Source: JARYLZ01 sp964388275 (GTDB taxonomy: Bacteria > Bacteroidota > Ignavibacteria > SZUA-365). Taken from it: DNA of 17,574 bases. The stretch lies in assembly GCA_964388275.1 (NCBI GenBank), contig CAYLZD010000052.1, positions 1-17,574 on the forward strand. The letters run 5' to 3'. Both the position numbers and the translations under genes were made by a program. The notes beneath the pieces are model-generated. The model did not search any database and was not told the DNA's origin. It saw only the letters and a program-made list of their open reading frames with translations. Position 1 is the first letter of the stretch; each line of letters begins with the position of its first letter. Positions 8,548 through 15,606 of this stretch are shown here, piece by piece.

Positions 8548-9548
8548 CAGTCCGAAACTCCCTGCGTACCGAGCGCCGCGCTCACGAGCAGATCGCGGTC
8601 GATGGGAACTATCCCAACCTCTTCGCAGACCAGGCCGCCGGCCAGGTTGGCGAGATGCGACGCCTCGGCCACGTCCGCGCCGCAGGTCATGGCGGCCGAC
8701 AGCGTGGCGATTACCGTGTCGCCAGCGCCGGAGACGTCGGCGACGCTGCGCGCGCGCGTCGGCACTCTCACCGTGCTCCCGTCCTTCTGCAGCAGCAGCA
8801 TTCCCTGTTCGCCGAGCGTGAGCAGCACGTTCGCGCAGTCGAGCCGGTCGCGCAGCATCCGAGCCGCCTCGACGAAGCTGTCCTCGCCCGTGAGCTTGAT
8901 CCCGAGGCCGTCCTCGGTTTCCTTCCGATTGGGCTTGAACACGGTCACGCCGCGGTAGCTGAAGAAATGGTGGTACTTCGGATCGACGAATATCGGAATC
9001 CCCCGTCCGGAGGCGAGGCGCAGGACGCCGGCTATGAGGTCTTCGCCGATCACGCCCTTGTTGTAGTCTTGAAGCACGACGGCCTCTATGGAACCGAGAT
9101 GCTCCTCGAATTTGTCCAGCATGCGCTGCGTGGTGGACGGAGTGACCGGCATGCGGTTTTCCTGATCGATGCGCACGACGTGCTGGCTGCCGGCGATGAC
9201 TCTCGTCTTCACCGTCGTGGGGCGGTATCCGTCGGTGACGAGGAAGTCGGTGATGATATGCTCCCTCTGGAAAATATCGAGCAACTCGCGGCCGTTCGAA
9301 TCGTCGCCCACGGCGCCGATCAGCACGGGGTTGGCGCCGAGGCTGCGTATGTTCAGCGCGACGTTGGCGGCGCCGCCGAGGTTGCTGTTTTCCCTGACCA
9401 CATCCACGACCGGCACCGGCGCCTCGGGAGAGATGCGCGACACCTGCCCCCATATGTAGCGGTCCAGCATGACGTCGCCGATCACGGCGACGAATGTGCG
9501 CTGCATCGGCGCGAAGATGTCCTGCAGTCTTTCCTCGGTGAATGTCAT
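8547..9548 (-). CDS. rfaE1: D-glycero-beta-D-manno-heptose-7-phosphate kinase
   Basis: PfkB/ribokinase-family enzyme that phosphorylates heptose 7-phosphate at C1, the step before rfaE2 in ADP-heptose synthesis. The 333 residues correspond to the N-terminal half of the E. coli HldE fusion. Seen in order: GDVMLDRYIWG (24-34) with the substrate-binding SRISPEAPVPVV, NLGGAANVALN (56-66), DYNKG (161-165), VDPK (188-191), FKPN (204-207) and the C-terminal PfkB signature DVSGAGDTV with catalytic base D277. The ATG start is 30 bp after the hydrolase stop (TAG). Shine-Dalgarno weak. With rfaE2 it forms a split HldE, an arrangement widespread outside enterobacteria. Confidence 0.93.
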   Translation of the reverse strand: MTFTEERLQDIFAPMQRTFVAVIGDVMLDRYIWGQVSRISPEAPVPVVDVVRENSNLGGAANVALNIRSLGANPVLIGAVGDDSNGRELLDIFQREHIITDFLVTDGYRPTTVKTRVIAGSQHVVRIDQENRMPVTPSTTQRMLDKFEEHLGSIEAVVLQDYNKGVIGEDLIAGVLRLASGRGIPIFVDPKYHHFFSYRGVTVFKPNRKETEDGLGIKLTGEDSFVEAARMLRDRLDCANVLLTLGEQGMLLLQKDGSTVRVPTRARSVADVSGAGDTVIATLSAAMTCGADVAEASHLANLAGGLVCEEVGIVPIDRDLLVSAALGTQGVSD

Positions 9549-9578
9549 GTTCTGATGTCCGTTTGTGCTTTGAACCTG

Positions 9579-10409
9579 CTACAGTGTGGCGCGGAACATT
9601 TCCGCGGCCGCCACCAGCGCCGCGTTGTAGCTCTTCCTGTCGAAGCCCTCGTGTTCGCGGTTGTAGAAAAACATTCCCGCGCCGCGGATGACGCTCACGC
9701 GTATCCGCGTCCGTCTTTCCGGGAGCTGATCCTTCAGTTCCTCCGCGCCGCGCAATATTCCTTCCGGATCGTATTGTCCGATTATCACGTTCACGGGCGA
9801 TTCTATGCGGACCACCGCGTCCAGCAGCACATCCGCGGGCGACGGACTGACGAGGACGCAGCTCTGGAAAATGGGGAAACGGCTCGCCGCCGAGGCCCCT
9901 ATCGCCGCGCCGGCGTCGAAGGCCAGCAGCCCGGCCTTCCCGTTGCAGTCCTCCTCGTTGCGGATGTCGACGGCCACCTGGGCGACCGCGTCTATGTCGG
10001 CGCTGTCGATGGAGAATGCCGGGGCGCCTGCTGCGCCCTGCTCGGGGGTCGAGCGGAGGGAAACGGCGTATGCGCGAAATCCCAGCTCGGCGAACACGGT
10101 GAGTATGTTGTCGACATGCGGCCTCATTCCGAAGCGGTCGGGCAGCACGATGACGGCCGGCCTTTTGCCTTGGGCCCTCGGGAGGGCGTAGCGGACCAGC
10201 ACCGAATCGCCCTTGATCCGGCGCCAAGCGTTGTGGTGCTCGATACGGCCGCCCGCGTTGCCGGTCTTCGACCGCCCGGCCTCCTGCGCGGACGCTTGCA
10301 TCGCGCAAAGGAGCAGAAACGCGGCTACCGCCGGCATTCCCGGCAGGCTTCTCCGACAGAGCCGGGCTCCGGATTCGAAGCGCGATATTTCCGCCATGCC
10401 GAATTCCAT
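9579..10409 (-). CDS. Exported dienelactone hydrolase-like protein, altered active site
   Basis: Alpha/beta-hydrolase of the dienelactone hydrolase type, 276 residues from the ATG at 10409 (a second ATG at 10397 is equally possible). A Sec signal peptide is clear: hydrophobic MPAVAAFLLLCAMQASA with cleavage before QEAG near residue 41, so it acts in the periplasm or outside. The family pattern is visible in LPDRFGMRPHVDNI (89-102) and LGFRAYAVSL (109-118). The nucleophile elbow, normally G-x-C-x-G, reads AFDAG with Asp165 in the Cys position. The acid residue D214 (GQYD) is kept. The usual GAxHGF histidine is replaced (GAGMFFYN); His253 in the nearby REHEGF could substitute. It may be a pseudoenzyme or an Asp-nucleophile variant. 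First gene of the run; an open extension upstream reaches into the terminator hairpin and was rejected. Substrate unknown. Confidence 0.75.
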   Translation of the reverse strand: MEFGMAEISRFESGARLCRRSLPGMPAVAAFLLLCAMQASAQEAGRSKTGNAGGRIEHHNAWRRIKGDSVLVRYALPRAQGKRPAVIVLPDRFGMRPHVDNILTVFAELGFRAYAVSLRSTPEQGAAGAPAFSIDSADIDAVAQVAVDIRNEEDCNGKAGLLAFDAGAAIGASAASRFPIFQSCVLVSPSPADVLLDAVVRIESPVNVIIGQYDPEGILRGAEELKDQLPERRTRIRVSVIRGAGMFFYNREHEGFDRKSYNAALVAAAEMFRATL

Positions 10410-10415
10410 GGGGGC

Positions 10416-10421
10416 AAAATA
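10416..10421 (-). promoter_or_regulatory. Possible -10 element for the six-gene operon
   Basis: On the minus strand TATTTT (4/6 to TATAAT) ends exactly 6 bases before the ATG at 10409, which would make the transcript start at or near the ATG (leaderless). The overlapping TATACG just upstream is an alternative. No good -35 is visible. A promoter is expected here because a strong terminator sits immediately upstream (10445-10474). Confidence 0.3.
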
Positions 10422-10444
10422 CGTATAGACCGGGAAACACGCGA

Positions 10445-10474
10445 AAAGCGGAAGGCCGTTCCGCCTTCCGCTTT
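10445..10474 (-). terminator. Intrinsic terminator after the anchor-D protein gene
   Basis: A perfect 12-bp inverted repeat, AAAGCGGAAGGC / GCCTTCCGCTTT, with a 6-base loop; on the minus strand the second arm runs into TTTT. It lies 38 bp past the stop of the giant secreted protein gene (10512) and 36 bp before the start of the next minus-strand gene, so it separates two transcription units. Being symmetrical and flanked by A/T runs on both sides, it could also stop antisense transcription. Confidence 0.8.
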
Positions 10475-10511
10475 CCACGCATGCCCTTCGTTCAGAGCCG
10501 AGGACAGGACT

Positions 10512-13500
10512 CTATCTTGCGGGCAGGCACACCAGAGACGCCGACCGCCTGTGCCCTCCAAGATCGACGATGCACCTGTAGACTCCGGGCGGAACCCTCA
10601 CGCCGGCGGCGTCGCGGCCGTCCCAGACAAGTGTGTGCGCCCCCGCCTCCATCCGGCCGTATGACAGGACCCGAACCACTCGGCCGAGTCCGTCCAAAAT
10701 CCTGACCAGAGCATCGCCCGCCGCCGGCAGATCGAGAGGAATGCCGGCGCCGGCGCTGAACGGATTCGGATACGCTTCTCCGAGAACAAACATCGCGCCC
10801 GCGCCCCCGGGGCTGTCGCTCCCGAGCGTCGTCCCGGCCAGTTGTATGTCGAGAAGATTCGAAACCGGATCGTTGGACTGTATCCGGTAAAACGCCGATC
10901 TGGCGCCGGATGCGACCGGCGTGAAACGGATGCGCGCCGTGCTGCTTTCGCCCGGCTTTATCGGTGTGCCCGCCAGGCGCATGAACGTGAACATCGAGGC
11001 GTCCGGACCATAGAAAAGTTGCTGCTGTATGGCGAGATCGGCGGTCCCCGTGTTGCTGATGACCACGTCTTCGTCCTTCGTCGTCAGCAGCGGAACCGTG
11101 CCGAAATCGATGATCGCCCTGTCCACGGCGATCCTCGCGCCCGAGCCGGTGGCGCAGCTGCCGTTCAGGTTGACCGTGACCGTCGGCCTTGTGCTGTCGT
11201 TGCTGTTGATGAGCAGCCGCGCCGTCTTCGGGCCGTAGGACGTGGGCTGGAAACGGATGATGATGCTGTCGTTTCCGCCGGGCGCCACCGTGTTTGCGGC
11301 GAAGCGAGCGAAAGAGAAAGACGCCGAATCCGCGCCGCGCAACCCCTGTGCCGATATCTGAAGCGTGGCATCGCCGGTGTTTGTGATGCGCAGAGTTTTG
11401 GAGACAGGCGCGTTCAAAGGCGTGATGCCGAAGTCCAGCGCCGCCGGGGTTACCGCGATGCTCGCTCCCGATTTCGGCGGCGCCGAACCGCTCAGCGCGA
11501 TGCTTACTATCGGACTGGCAGGGTCGTTGCTGTGTACGCGAAGTTGCGCGTTTCTCGCTCCCGGGACGGCGGGGCTGAACGCAATGCGCAGGGTGTCCCG
11601 CCCCCCCGGCGCGATGGTTGAGGATACCTGTGTCTGTATTACAAAAACCGCCGCGTCGATCCCTGTGATTTCCTGTTTCGATATCACGAGCTGGGCCGTC
11701 CCGTTGTTGGCCACGAAGACGGACAGAGTCTTCATCGCGCCGATCGCGACCGATCCGAAGGACAGAGAGGCCGGCGTCACCTCGATATCGGGGCCGGCGG
11801 CGGCCGAAGCGTAACCCGACAAGGGAATCTGCGCGTCGGGACGCTGGGGATCATTGCTCGCCACGGAAATGGCTGCCGTCTTGGCGCCTGTGGAGGAAGG
11901 CGAGAAGCGTGCTTCGATTGTGTCGCTCGCCCCCGGCGGCAGGGACGCGGCGCACGGACGCATTATGGCGAACATGGCTGAGTGTGCGCCCGTTATGGTC
12001 TGTGCCGAAATCGACAGCGCCGCCGTGCCGTTGTTGGAGATGATCACGATCTTCGTCGAAGAGCCCCCCACGGCCACCGTGTCGAAATCCAGCGAAACCG
12101 GTATCGCATTTATAGCAGGCGCGGTGGCGACGCAGAAGCCGGCCAGCCCCACGGCAGTGTCCGGCGCTGCGGGATCGTTGCTGACAATGCGTAGTGAAGC
12201 CGACTTCGCTCCGGGTGATGTTGGCAAGAAAACGAGTGTAATCGTATCCGTGTTACCGGGCGGAATCACGGCGCCGGCCGGTCGCGTTATTGCGAAGCGC
12301 GCCGAATCGGCGCCTGAAATACTCTGGCCGATTATCTGCAGCGCCGCGTTGCCCGTGTTGCTCACAAGCAGCCTGCGGGTGGCGGAGTTCCCCGTCAACA
12401 CGGTGTCGAAGTCAAGAATTGCAGGTGCAAGGATGATCGCCGGAGCGGCCGGGACCGCGTGTCCCGTAATCGCGACGTTCAAAACGGGAAGGAGGGGATC
12501 GTTGCTCGAGATGAAAAGCCCCGCCGTCTTGGCGCCCGCCGAAGCCGGCAGAAATCTTATGCGCATGGTGTCCCAGTTGCCGGGCGCAATGGATGCGGCG
12601 CAGGGACGCGTGATGGAGAAATGGGCGGCGTCAGTTCCGCTGATTTGCTGCGTGTTCACGACGAGCATGGAACTGCCGGTATTGCGCACCACAAGCGAGA
12701 GGGTCTCGCTTTCTCCTACGGCAACCGTGTCGAAATCCAGCGCCGCCGGATCGGCGGTTATCGAGGGCGCCGTGGTGGTACCCGTGCCCTTGAGCCATAC
12801 ACTGCGCGAAGGATTGTTCGGATCATTGCTCGTTATCGTCAGTGTCGCGCTCTTCGAACCTCCGGAAAGGGGAGCGAAGCGCAGCCGTATGGAGTCGCGG
12901 CCGCTCGCGCCGATAGCGGGTCCGCTTTGCCGGACAATGGTAAAATCGGCGGCGTCGGGTCCTGCGACAGACTGGCCGAGAATCGCCAACTGCGCGTTGC
13001 CGATGTTCCTCAGCACCAGCTCTCGCTCGGCGTTTGCGCCGGTAAACACAGTGCCGAAATCGATGGATGAGCTGTCCACAGCCAGCACGGCGAGACTCGG
13101 TACGCAGTCGCCGGCCAGCGAAACGGCTGTCGTCGGCAGATTGGGATCGTTAGATGAGATCGATAGAGCGGCCGCCTTGGATCCCGTCGCGCCCGGCGAA
13201 AAACGTATGTCGATGGAATCGCTGGCTCCCGGCGCTATGGATGACGCGGATGGACGCATGATCGTGAAATCCGCCGCGTCGATACCGCCGATGCTCTGGG
13301 CCGAAACGGCGAGCCAGCCGTTGCCGGCGTTCGAGATCCGCAATGTCCGGATGGCGCTTGAACCGGCCAGCAGCGATCCGAAGTGAAGGGCGGCGGCATG
13401 CGTTTGTATCGCTGATAATGAGTCCGCTCCCGTGCCGGAAAGGCCGATTATCAGAGATGGATTGTTTACCGCGTTGCTGTTGATCGTCAGTGTTCCCGCC

Positions 13501-15242
13501 TGCGCGCCGGTGACGCTCGGACTGAAACGGAGCTGAACGACCGCCGAATCCCCTCCGTTTATCGTCAAAGGCGCCCCGCCTCCCGCGATTGTGAACGCGG
13601 CAGGTATGGCGGTGGTAGCGTTGATTGTGAGCGGCTGGCCGCCCGGGTTGTGAATAGTGACAGGCCGCGTCGCGCTGTTGCCGAGCGCCACGGTCCCGAA
13701 GGAAACGGCGGGCGGCGCCGCGATCAACGGAGCGTTTGCCGGCACGTTGACGGCAAATTCGGATGTGTTTTTCTGTTGATCTATGACAGTGGCGGTGACT
13801 GTATCGGCGCCCGTCAGCGCGGCGCCGACCTGAAGCTGCCAATTCCCCGCGGGGTCCGGCGCGGCAATTCCTAGCAACGTCCTTCCCTGCCCTGATTGAG
13901 CTGGACAATGCTGCGCCTTGTACACCTCGACTGTCGCCGTTGTCGGATTGGGACCGATATCGACGTGGCCGGTGACTATCCCCTGTGAACCGGCGGACGC
14001 GTAGTGGATCACAGGAACGTTCAGTTGTTCGTTCGGCCCCGTGTCCGGATCCCCCGGATCGTTGATGGTCACGCCGTCATTGCCGAGATCGATGCCGAGA
14101 TTTCCGTTGTGGTAAATCGAATTCGATGTGATGTTGTTCCTGTCCGCATTGATCGTGTTCGCGAAGTGCTCCCATACAATCACGCCGCTGCCCCGATTGT
14201 AAGCGATCACATTCTGAGCTACGGTGTTGTCCGGAGCAAACCCGAGGAACCAGACAGCGCCGTATATGCCGATGCTCACACCGTGCCTGCCGTTCGGCAG
14301 CGCCGACGTCCAGTTGGAACCGACGCCAATCGCGTTGTCGAGTATCTGGTTGAAAGGCGTGAACCACTGGGTCATCGCGTCCACATAACCCACTATGCAG
14401 ACTCCGTCGGTGTCGTTGCCCGCGATGACGTTCCGCACCACCCAATTGTGATGCGCCGCCTCCCCTATGTAAACTCCGTTCACCCTGTTGGGTATCGCGC
14501 TCAGTCCGAGGAAATTGGTTCCGATGTAATTGCTGTCGACATGGTTGTTGTGGACGTTGGCCGGAGGGCAGCTCGAGATGGACACGCCCTCGGAGTAATT
14601 TCCCGAGATGAGGTTGCGGCGCACATGATTGTCCTGCGCGATGATGTTGGAGGATGTCGGGGCCAGAATGTTCACACCCGCCCAGGGGCGCAGCTGATTG
14701 CTGCCGTTCCCGGCGGAGGTTGTCCCGGTCTGATTTGTTCCGATGAAATTGCCGTATATGACGTTGCTGTGAGTCACCGTCGGCGTGGCTTCGATGCGGA
14801 TGCCGTCCTGCTGGAAATTCCGGATCACGAGGCCCTGTATTGTATTAAAGGGCGAGACGATGTGGAATCCGTGCGCCGGTCCGGCCTGAGTGCCGTCCAG
14901 CACTATCTGCAGATTTGCGGTGGAGGGAAGATTGGCGCCGGGTGCGGCGCCGGGTTGCGAGTAACCATCGATGAAGCAGCCCGCTGCGTCCGTTAGAAGC
15001 GGCAGCGGGCTCAAAGGCATGATGACATGGGGTCCTGGTCCGGGGATCTGGAACAGGATGGTGTCCGGCCCGGGATTGAGATTGGCGGAAGTCATTTCGA
15101 AACGCAGCGTGCCCGGGCCCACGTCTCCGGGCGATATGACTATGAAAACTCCCGCTACAGCCCTAGAGCCCGCAGCCGACAATGCAAAACCGAGCAGAAC
15201 GGCGGCGAATGTGCCGGCGAAAGGCATGATCATCTTGCGCAT
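10512..15242 (-). CDS. Giant secreted beta-helix / choice-of-anchor D protein
   Basis: A 1576-residue exported protein of modular design. Residues 1-30 are a Sec signal peptide (basic MRK, hydrophobic core, AVA-G cleavage). Residues about 32-420 form a right-handed parallel beta-helix of the pectate-lyase/NosD type, rich in N-x-I/V-x-x-N ladders such as NLISGN, NYIGTN and NVIAYN. A short beta domain (about 421-505) is followed by nine choice-of-anchor D domains of about 105 residues each (506-1475), and then a C-terminal YPNPF-type sorting/FlgD-like domain (about 1484-1576). The beta-helix resembles carbohydrate-binding or lyase folds, but no catalytic residues can be assigned; an adhesin or surface/matrix role is inferred. 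Start: ATG at 15242 with AGGAG 7 bases upstream. Its own terminator follows at 10445-10474, so it is probably monocistronic. Architecture sure, role unknown. Confidence 0.9.
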   Translation of the reverse strand: MRKMIMPFAGTFAAVLLGFALSAAGSRAVAGVFIVISPGDVGPGTLRFEMTSANLNPGPDTILFQIPGPGPHVIMPLSPLPLLTDAAGCFIDGYSQPGAAPGANLPSTANLQIVLDGTQAGPAHGFHIVSPFNTIQGLVIRNFQQDGIRIEATPTVTHSNVIYGNFIGTNQTGTTSAGNGSNQLRPWAGVNILAPTSSNIIAQDNHVRRNLISGNYSEGVSISSCPPANVHNNHVDSNYIGTNFLGLSAIPNRVNGVYIGEAAHHNWVVRNVIAGNDTDGVCIVGYVDAMTQWFTPFNQILDNAIGVGSNWTSALPNGRHGVSIGIYGAVWFLGFAPDNTVAQNVIAYNRGSGVIVWEHFANTINADRNNITSNSIYHNGNLGIDLGNDGVTINDPGDPDTGPNEQLNVPVIHYASAGSQGIVTGHVDIGPNPTTATVEVYKAQHCPAQSGQGRTLLGIAAPDPAGNWQLQVGAALTGADTVTATVIDQQKNTSEFAVNVPANAPLIAAPPAVSFGTVALGNSATRPVTIHNPGGQPLTINATTAIPAAFTIAGGGAPLTINGGDSAVVQLRFSPSVTGAQAGTLTINSNAVNNPSLIIGLSGTGADSLSAIQTHAAALHFGSLLAGSSAIRTLRISNAGNGWLAVSAQSIGGIDAADFTIMRPSASSIAPGASDSIDIRFSPGATGSKAAALSISSNDPNLPTTAVSLAGDCVPSLAVLAVDSSSIDFGTVFTGANAERELVLRNIGNAQLAILGQSVAGPDAADFTIVRQSGPAIGASGRDSIRLRFAPLSGGSKSATLTITSNDPNNPSRSVWLKGTGTTTAPSITADPAALDFDTVAVGESETLSLVVRNTGSSMLVVNTQQISGTDAAHFSITRPCAASIAPGNWDTMRIRFLPASAGAKTAGLFISSNDPLLPVLNVAITGHAVPAAPAIILAPAILDFDTVLTGNSATRRLLVSNTGNAALQIIGQSISGADSARFAITRPAGAVIPPGNTDTITLVFLPTSPGAKSASLRIVSNDPAAPDTAVGLAGFCVATAPAINAIPVSLDFDTVAVGGSSTKIVIISNNGTAALSISAQTITGAHSAMFAIMRPCAASLPPGASDTIEARFSPSSTGAKTAAISVASNDPQRPDAQIPLSGYASAAAGPDIEVTPASLSFGSVAIGAMKTLSVFVANNGTAQLVISKQEITGIDAAVFVIQTQVSSTIAPGGRDTLRIAFSPAVPGARNAQLRVHSNDPASPIVSIALSGSAPPKSGASIAVTPAALDFGITPLNAPVSKTLRITNTGDATLQISAQGLRGADSASFSFARFAANTVAPGGNDSIIIRFQPTSYGPKTARLLINSNDSTRPTVTVNLNGSCATGSGARIAVDRAIIDFGTVPLLTTKDEDVVISNTGTADLAIQQQLFYGPDASMFTFMRLAGTPIKPGESSTARIRFTPVASGARSAFYRIQSNDPVSNLLDIQLAGTTLGSDSPGGAGAMFVLGEAYPNPFSAGAGIPLDLPAAGDALVRILDGLGRVVRVLSYGRMEAGAHTLVWDGRDAAGVRVPPGVYRCIVDLGGHRRSASLVCLPAR
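10515..10793 (-). other. C-terminal type IX-like sorting / FlgD-like domain
   Basis: Residues about 1484-1576 of the giant protein. It opens with GEAYPNPFSAG and shows the usual strand pattern: ALVRILDGLGRVVRVL, then GAHTLVWDGRDAAGVRVPPG, then GVYRCIVDLGGHRRSASLV. This is the pattern of type A C-terminal sorting domains used by type IX secretion in the Bacteroidota/Ignavibacteria group, which overlap in sequence with FlgD Ig-like domains. No secretion-system gene is in the window, so route of export is inferred. Confidence 0.75.
10818..13727 (-). repeat. Nine tandem choice-of-anchor D domain repeats (coding)
   Basis: Approximate residue limits: R1 506-607, R2 608-715, R3 716-824, R4 825-931, R5 932-1039, R6 1040-1147, R7 1148-1258, R8 1259-1367, R9 1368-1475. 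The shared pattern is LDFGTV-x-x-G, then N-T/I-G-x-A-x-L, G-x-DAA-x-F, I-x-PG-x-x-D, RF-x-P, S-N-DP, and V-x-L-x-G. R1 is the most diverged. R4-R6 share DFDTV instead of DFGTV, and R4 and R6 also share RPCAAS, which suggests a more recent duplication among them. Confidence 0.85.
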
Positions 15243-15249
15243 GGCGTAT

Positions 15250-15254
15250 CTCCT
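15250..15254 (-). promoter_or_regulatory. Shine-Dalgarno of the giant secreted protein
   Basis: AGGAG on the minus strand, 7 bases before the ATG at 15242. It is the best ribosome binding site in the window, while several neighbours have none, so this gene is probably translated from a leader-bearing mRNA. It fixes the start codon choice. Confidence 0.75.
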
Positions 15255-15443
15255 GTGTTATACAAGAAGTCGCTCATACTGCTTGACTCCGCGGACCGGC
15301 GTTCACGTTGATCGCTGGCGCCGCGAGCGCCTTGCTGTTCGTCGGGGTGCGCAGTATGGAATGAAAACTTACACGTTTTTTAATAAGAGTCAAGGTGTGC
15401 GGTGGACGTGGGACGGGACACTGGCGAGCGGGCATTTTGAGCG

Positions 15444-15461
15444 GAGTAAATGGTGTAAATG
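15444..15461. repeat. Nonamer repeat pair (g-g/a-gtaaatg)
   Basis: Two adjacent 9-mers, gagtaaatg and gtgtaaatg, differ at one position; the next nine bases (aggtgtttg) may be a decayed third copy. Too short to be sure, listed because 9-bp periodicity recurs in the other spacers. Confidence 0.3.
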
Positions 15462-15510
15462 AGGTGTTTGCAGAATCCTGCCGTCGCTCTGCAAGGCCTC
15501 CACCACACCT
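15462..15510. repeat. Inverted repeat in the rdgB upstream region
   Basis: AGGTGT-TTGCAGA at 15462-15474 is complemented by TCTGCAA (15488-15494) and ACACCT (15505-15510). The inner stem is 7 bp with a 13-base loop; the outer 6 bp pair across a 10-base one-sided bulge. No T tract follows, so it is not an intrinsic terminator; a regulatory or protein-binding role is possible. Confidence 0.35.
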
Positions 15511-15594
15511 TTGCATCCGGTACACCGGCGCCACTCCCTACCAAGAACAACACGCCGATCCTTCGCCTTTTATTCGCTACACCTGTAAACTTCG

Positions 15595-15600
15595 TATATT
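15595..15600 (+). promoter_or_regulatory. -10-like hexamer immediately before rdgB
   Basis: TATATT (5/6 to TATAAT) ends exactly 6 bases before the rdgB ATG. Together with the absence of any Shine-Dalgarno, this predicts a transcript that begins at or next to the start codon (leaderless). The -35 region shows no good match. Confidence 0.35.
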
Positions 15601-15606
15601 CTGTAC

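Larger units (their letters stand above)
15243..15606. other. Divergent spacer between giant protein gene and rdgB
   Basis: No credible gene. It must hold the promoters of both flanking, divergently transcribed genes. On the minus strand a TTGACT with weak -10 candidates lies near 15375-15395, not strong enough to call. Also present are a 9-bp repeat pair (15444-15461), an inverted repeat (15462-15510) and a -10-like hexamer next to rdgB (15595-15600). Confidence 0.5.

Noticed and set aside
8548..10482. Minus-strand frame of several hundred codons in front of rfaE2
   Set aside because: It is the alternate frame of rfaE1 and the hydrolase, Arg/Gly-rich as expected of shifted GC-rich coding DNA; only the last 159 codons are the real rfaE2.
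8655..10664. 669-codon plus-strand open frame antisense to rfaE1 and the hydrolase
   Set aside because: Both opposite-strand genes have intact family motifs; the antisense frame has none.
11854..13386. 510-codon plus-strand frame with apparent internal repeats
   Set aside because: The repeats are the antisense reading of the anchor-D domains; no start context and no domain of its own.
15257..15262. TATAAC as -10 box of the giant protein gene
   Set aside because: Transcription would start at or after the Shine-Dalgarno, removing it from the mRNA; no matching -35 either.
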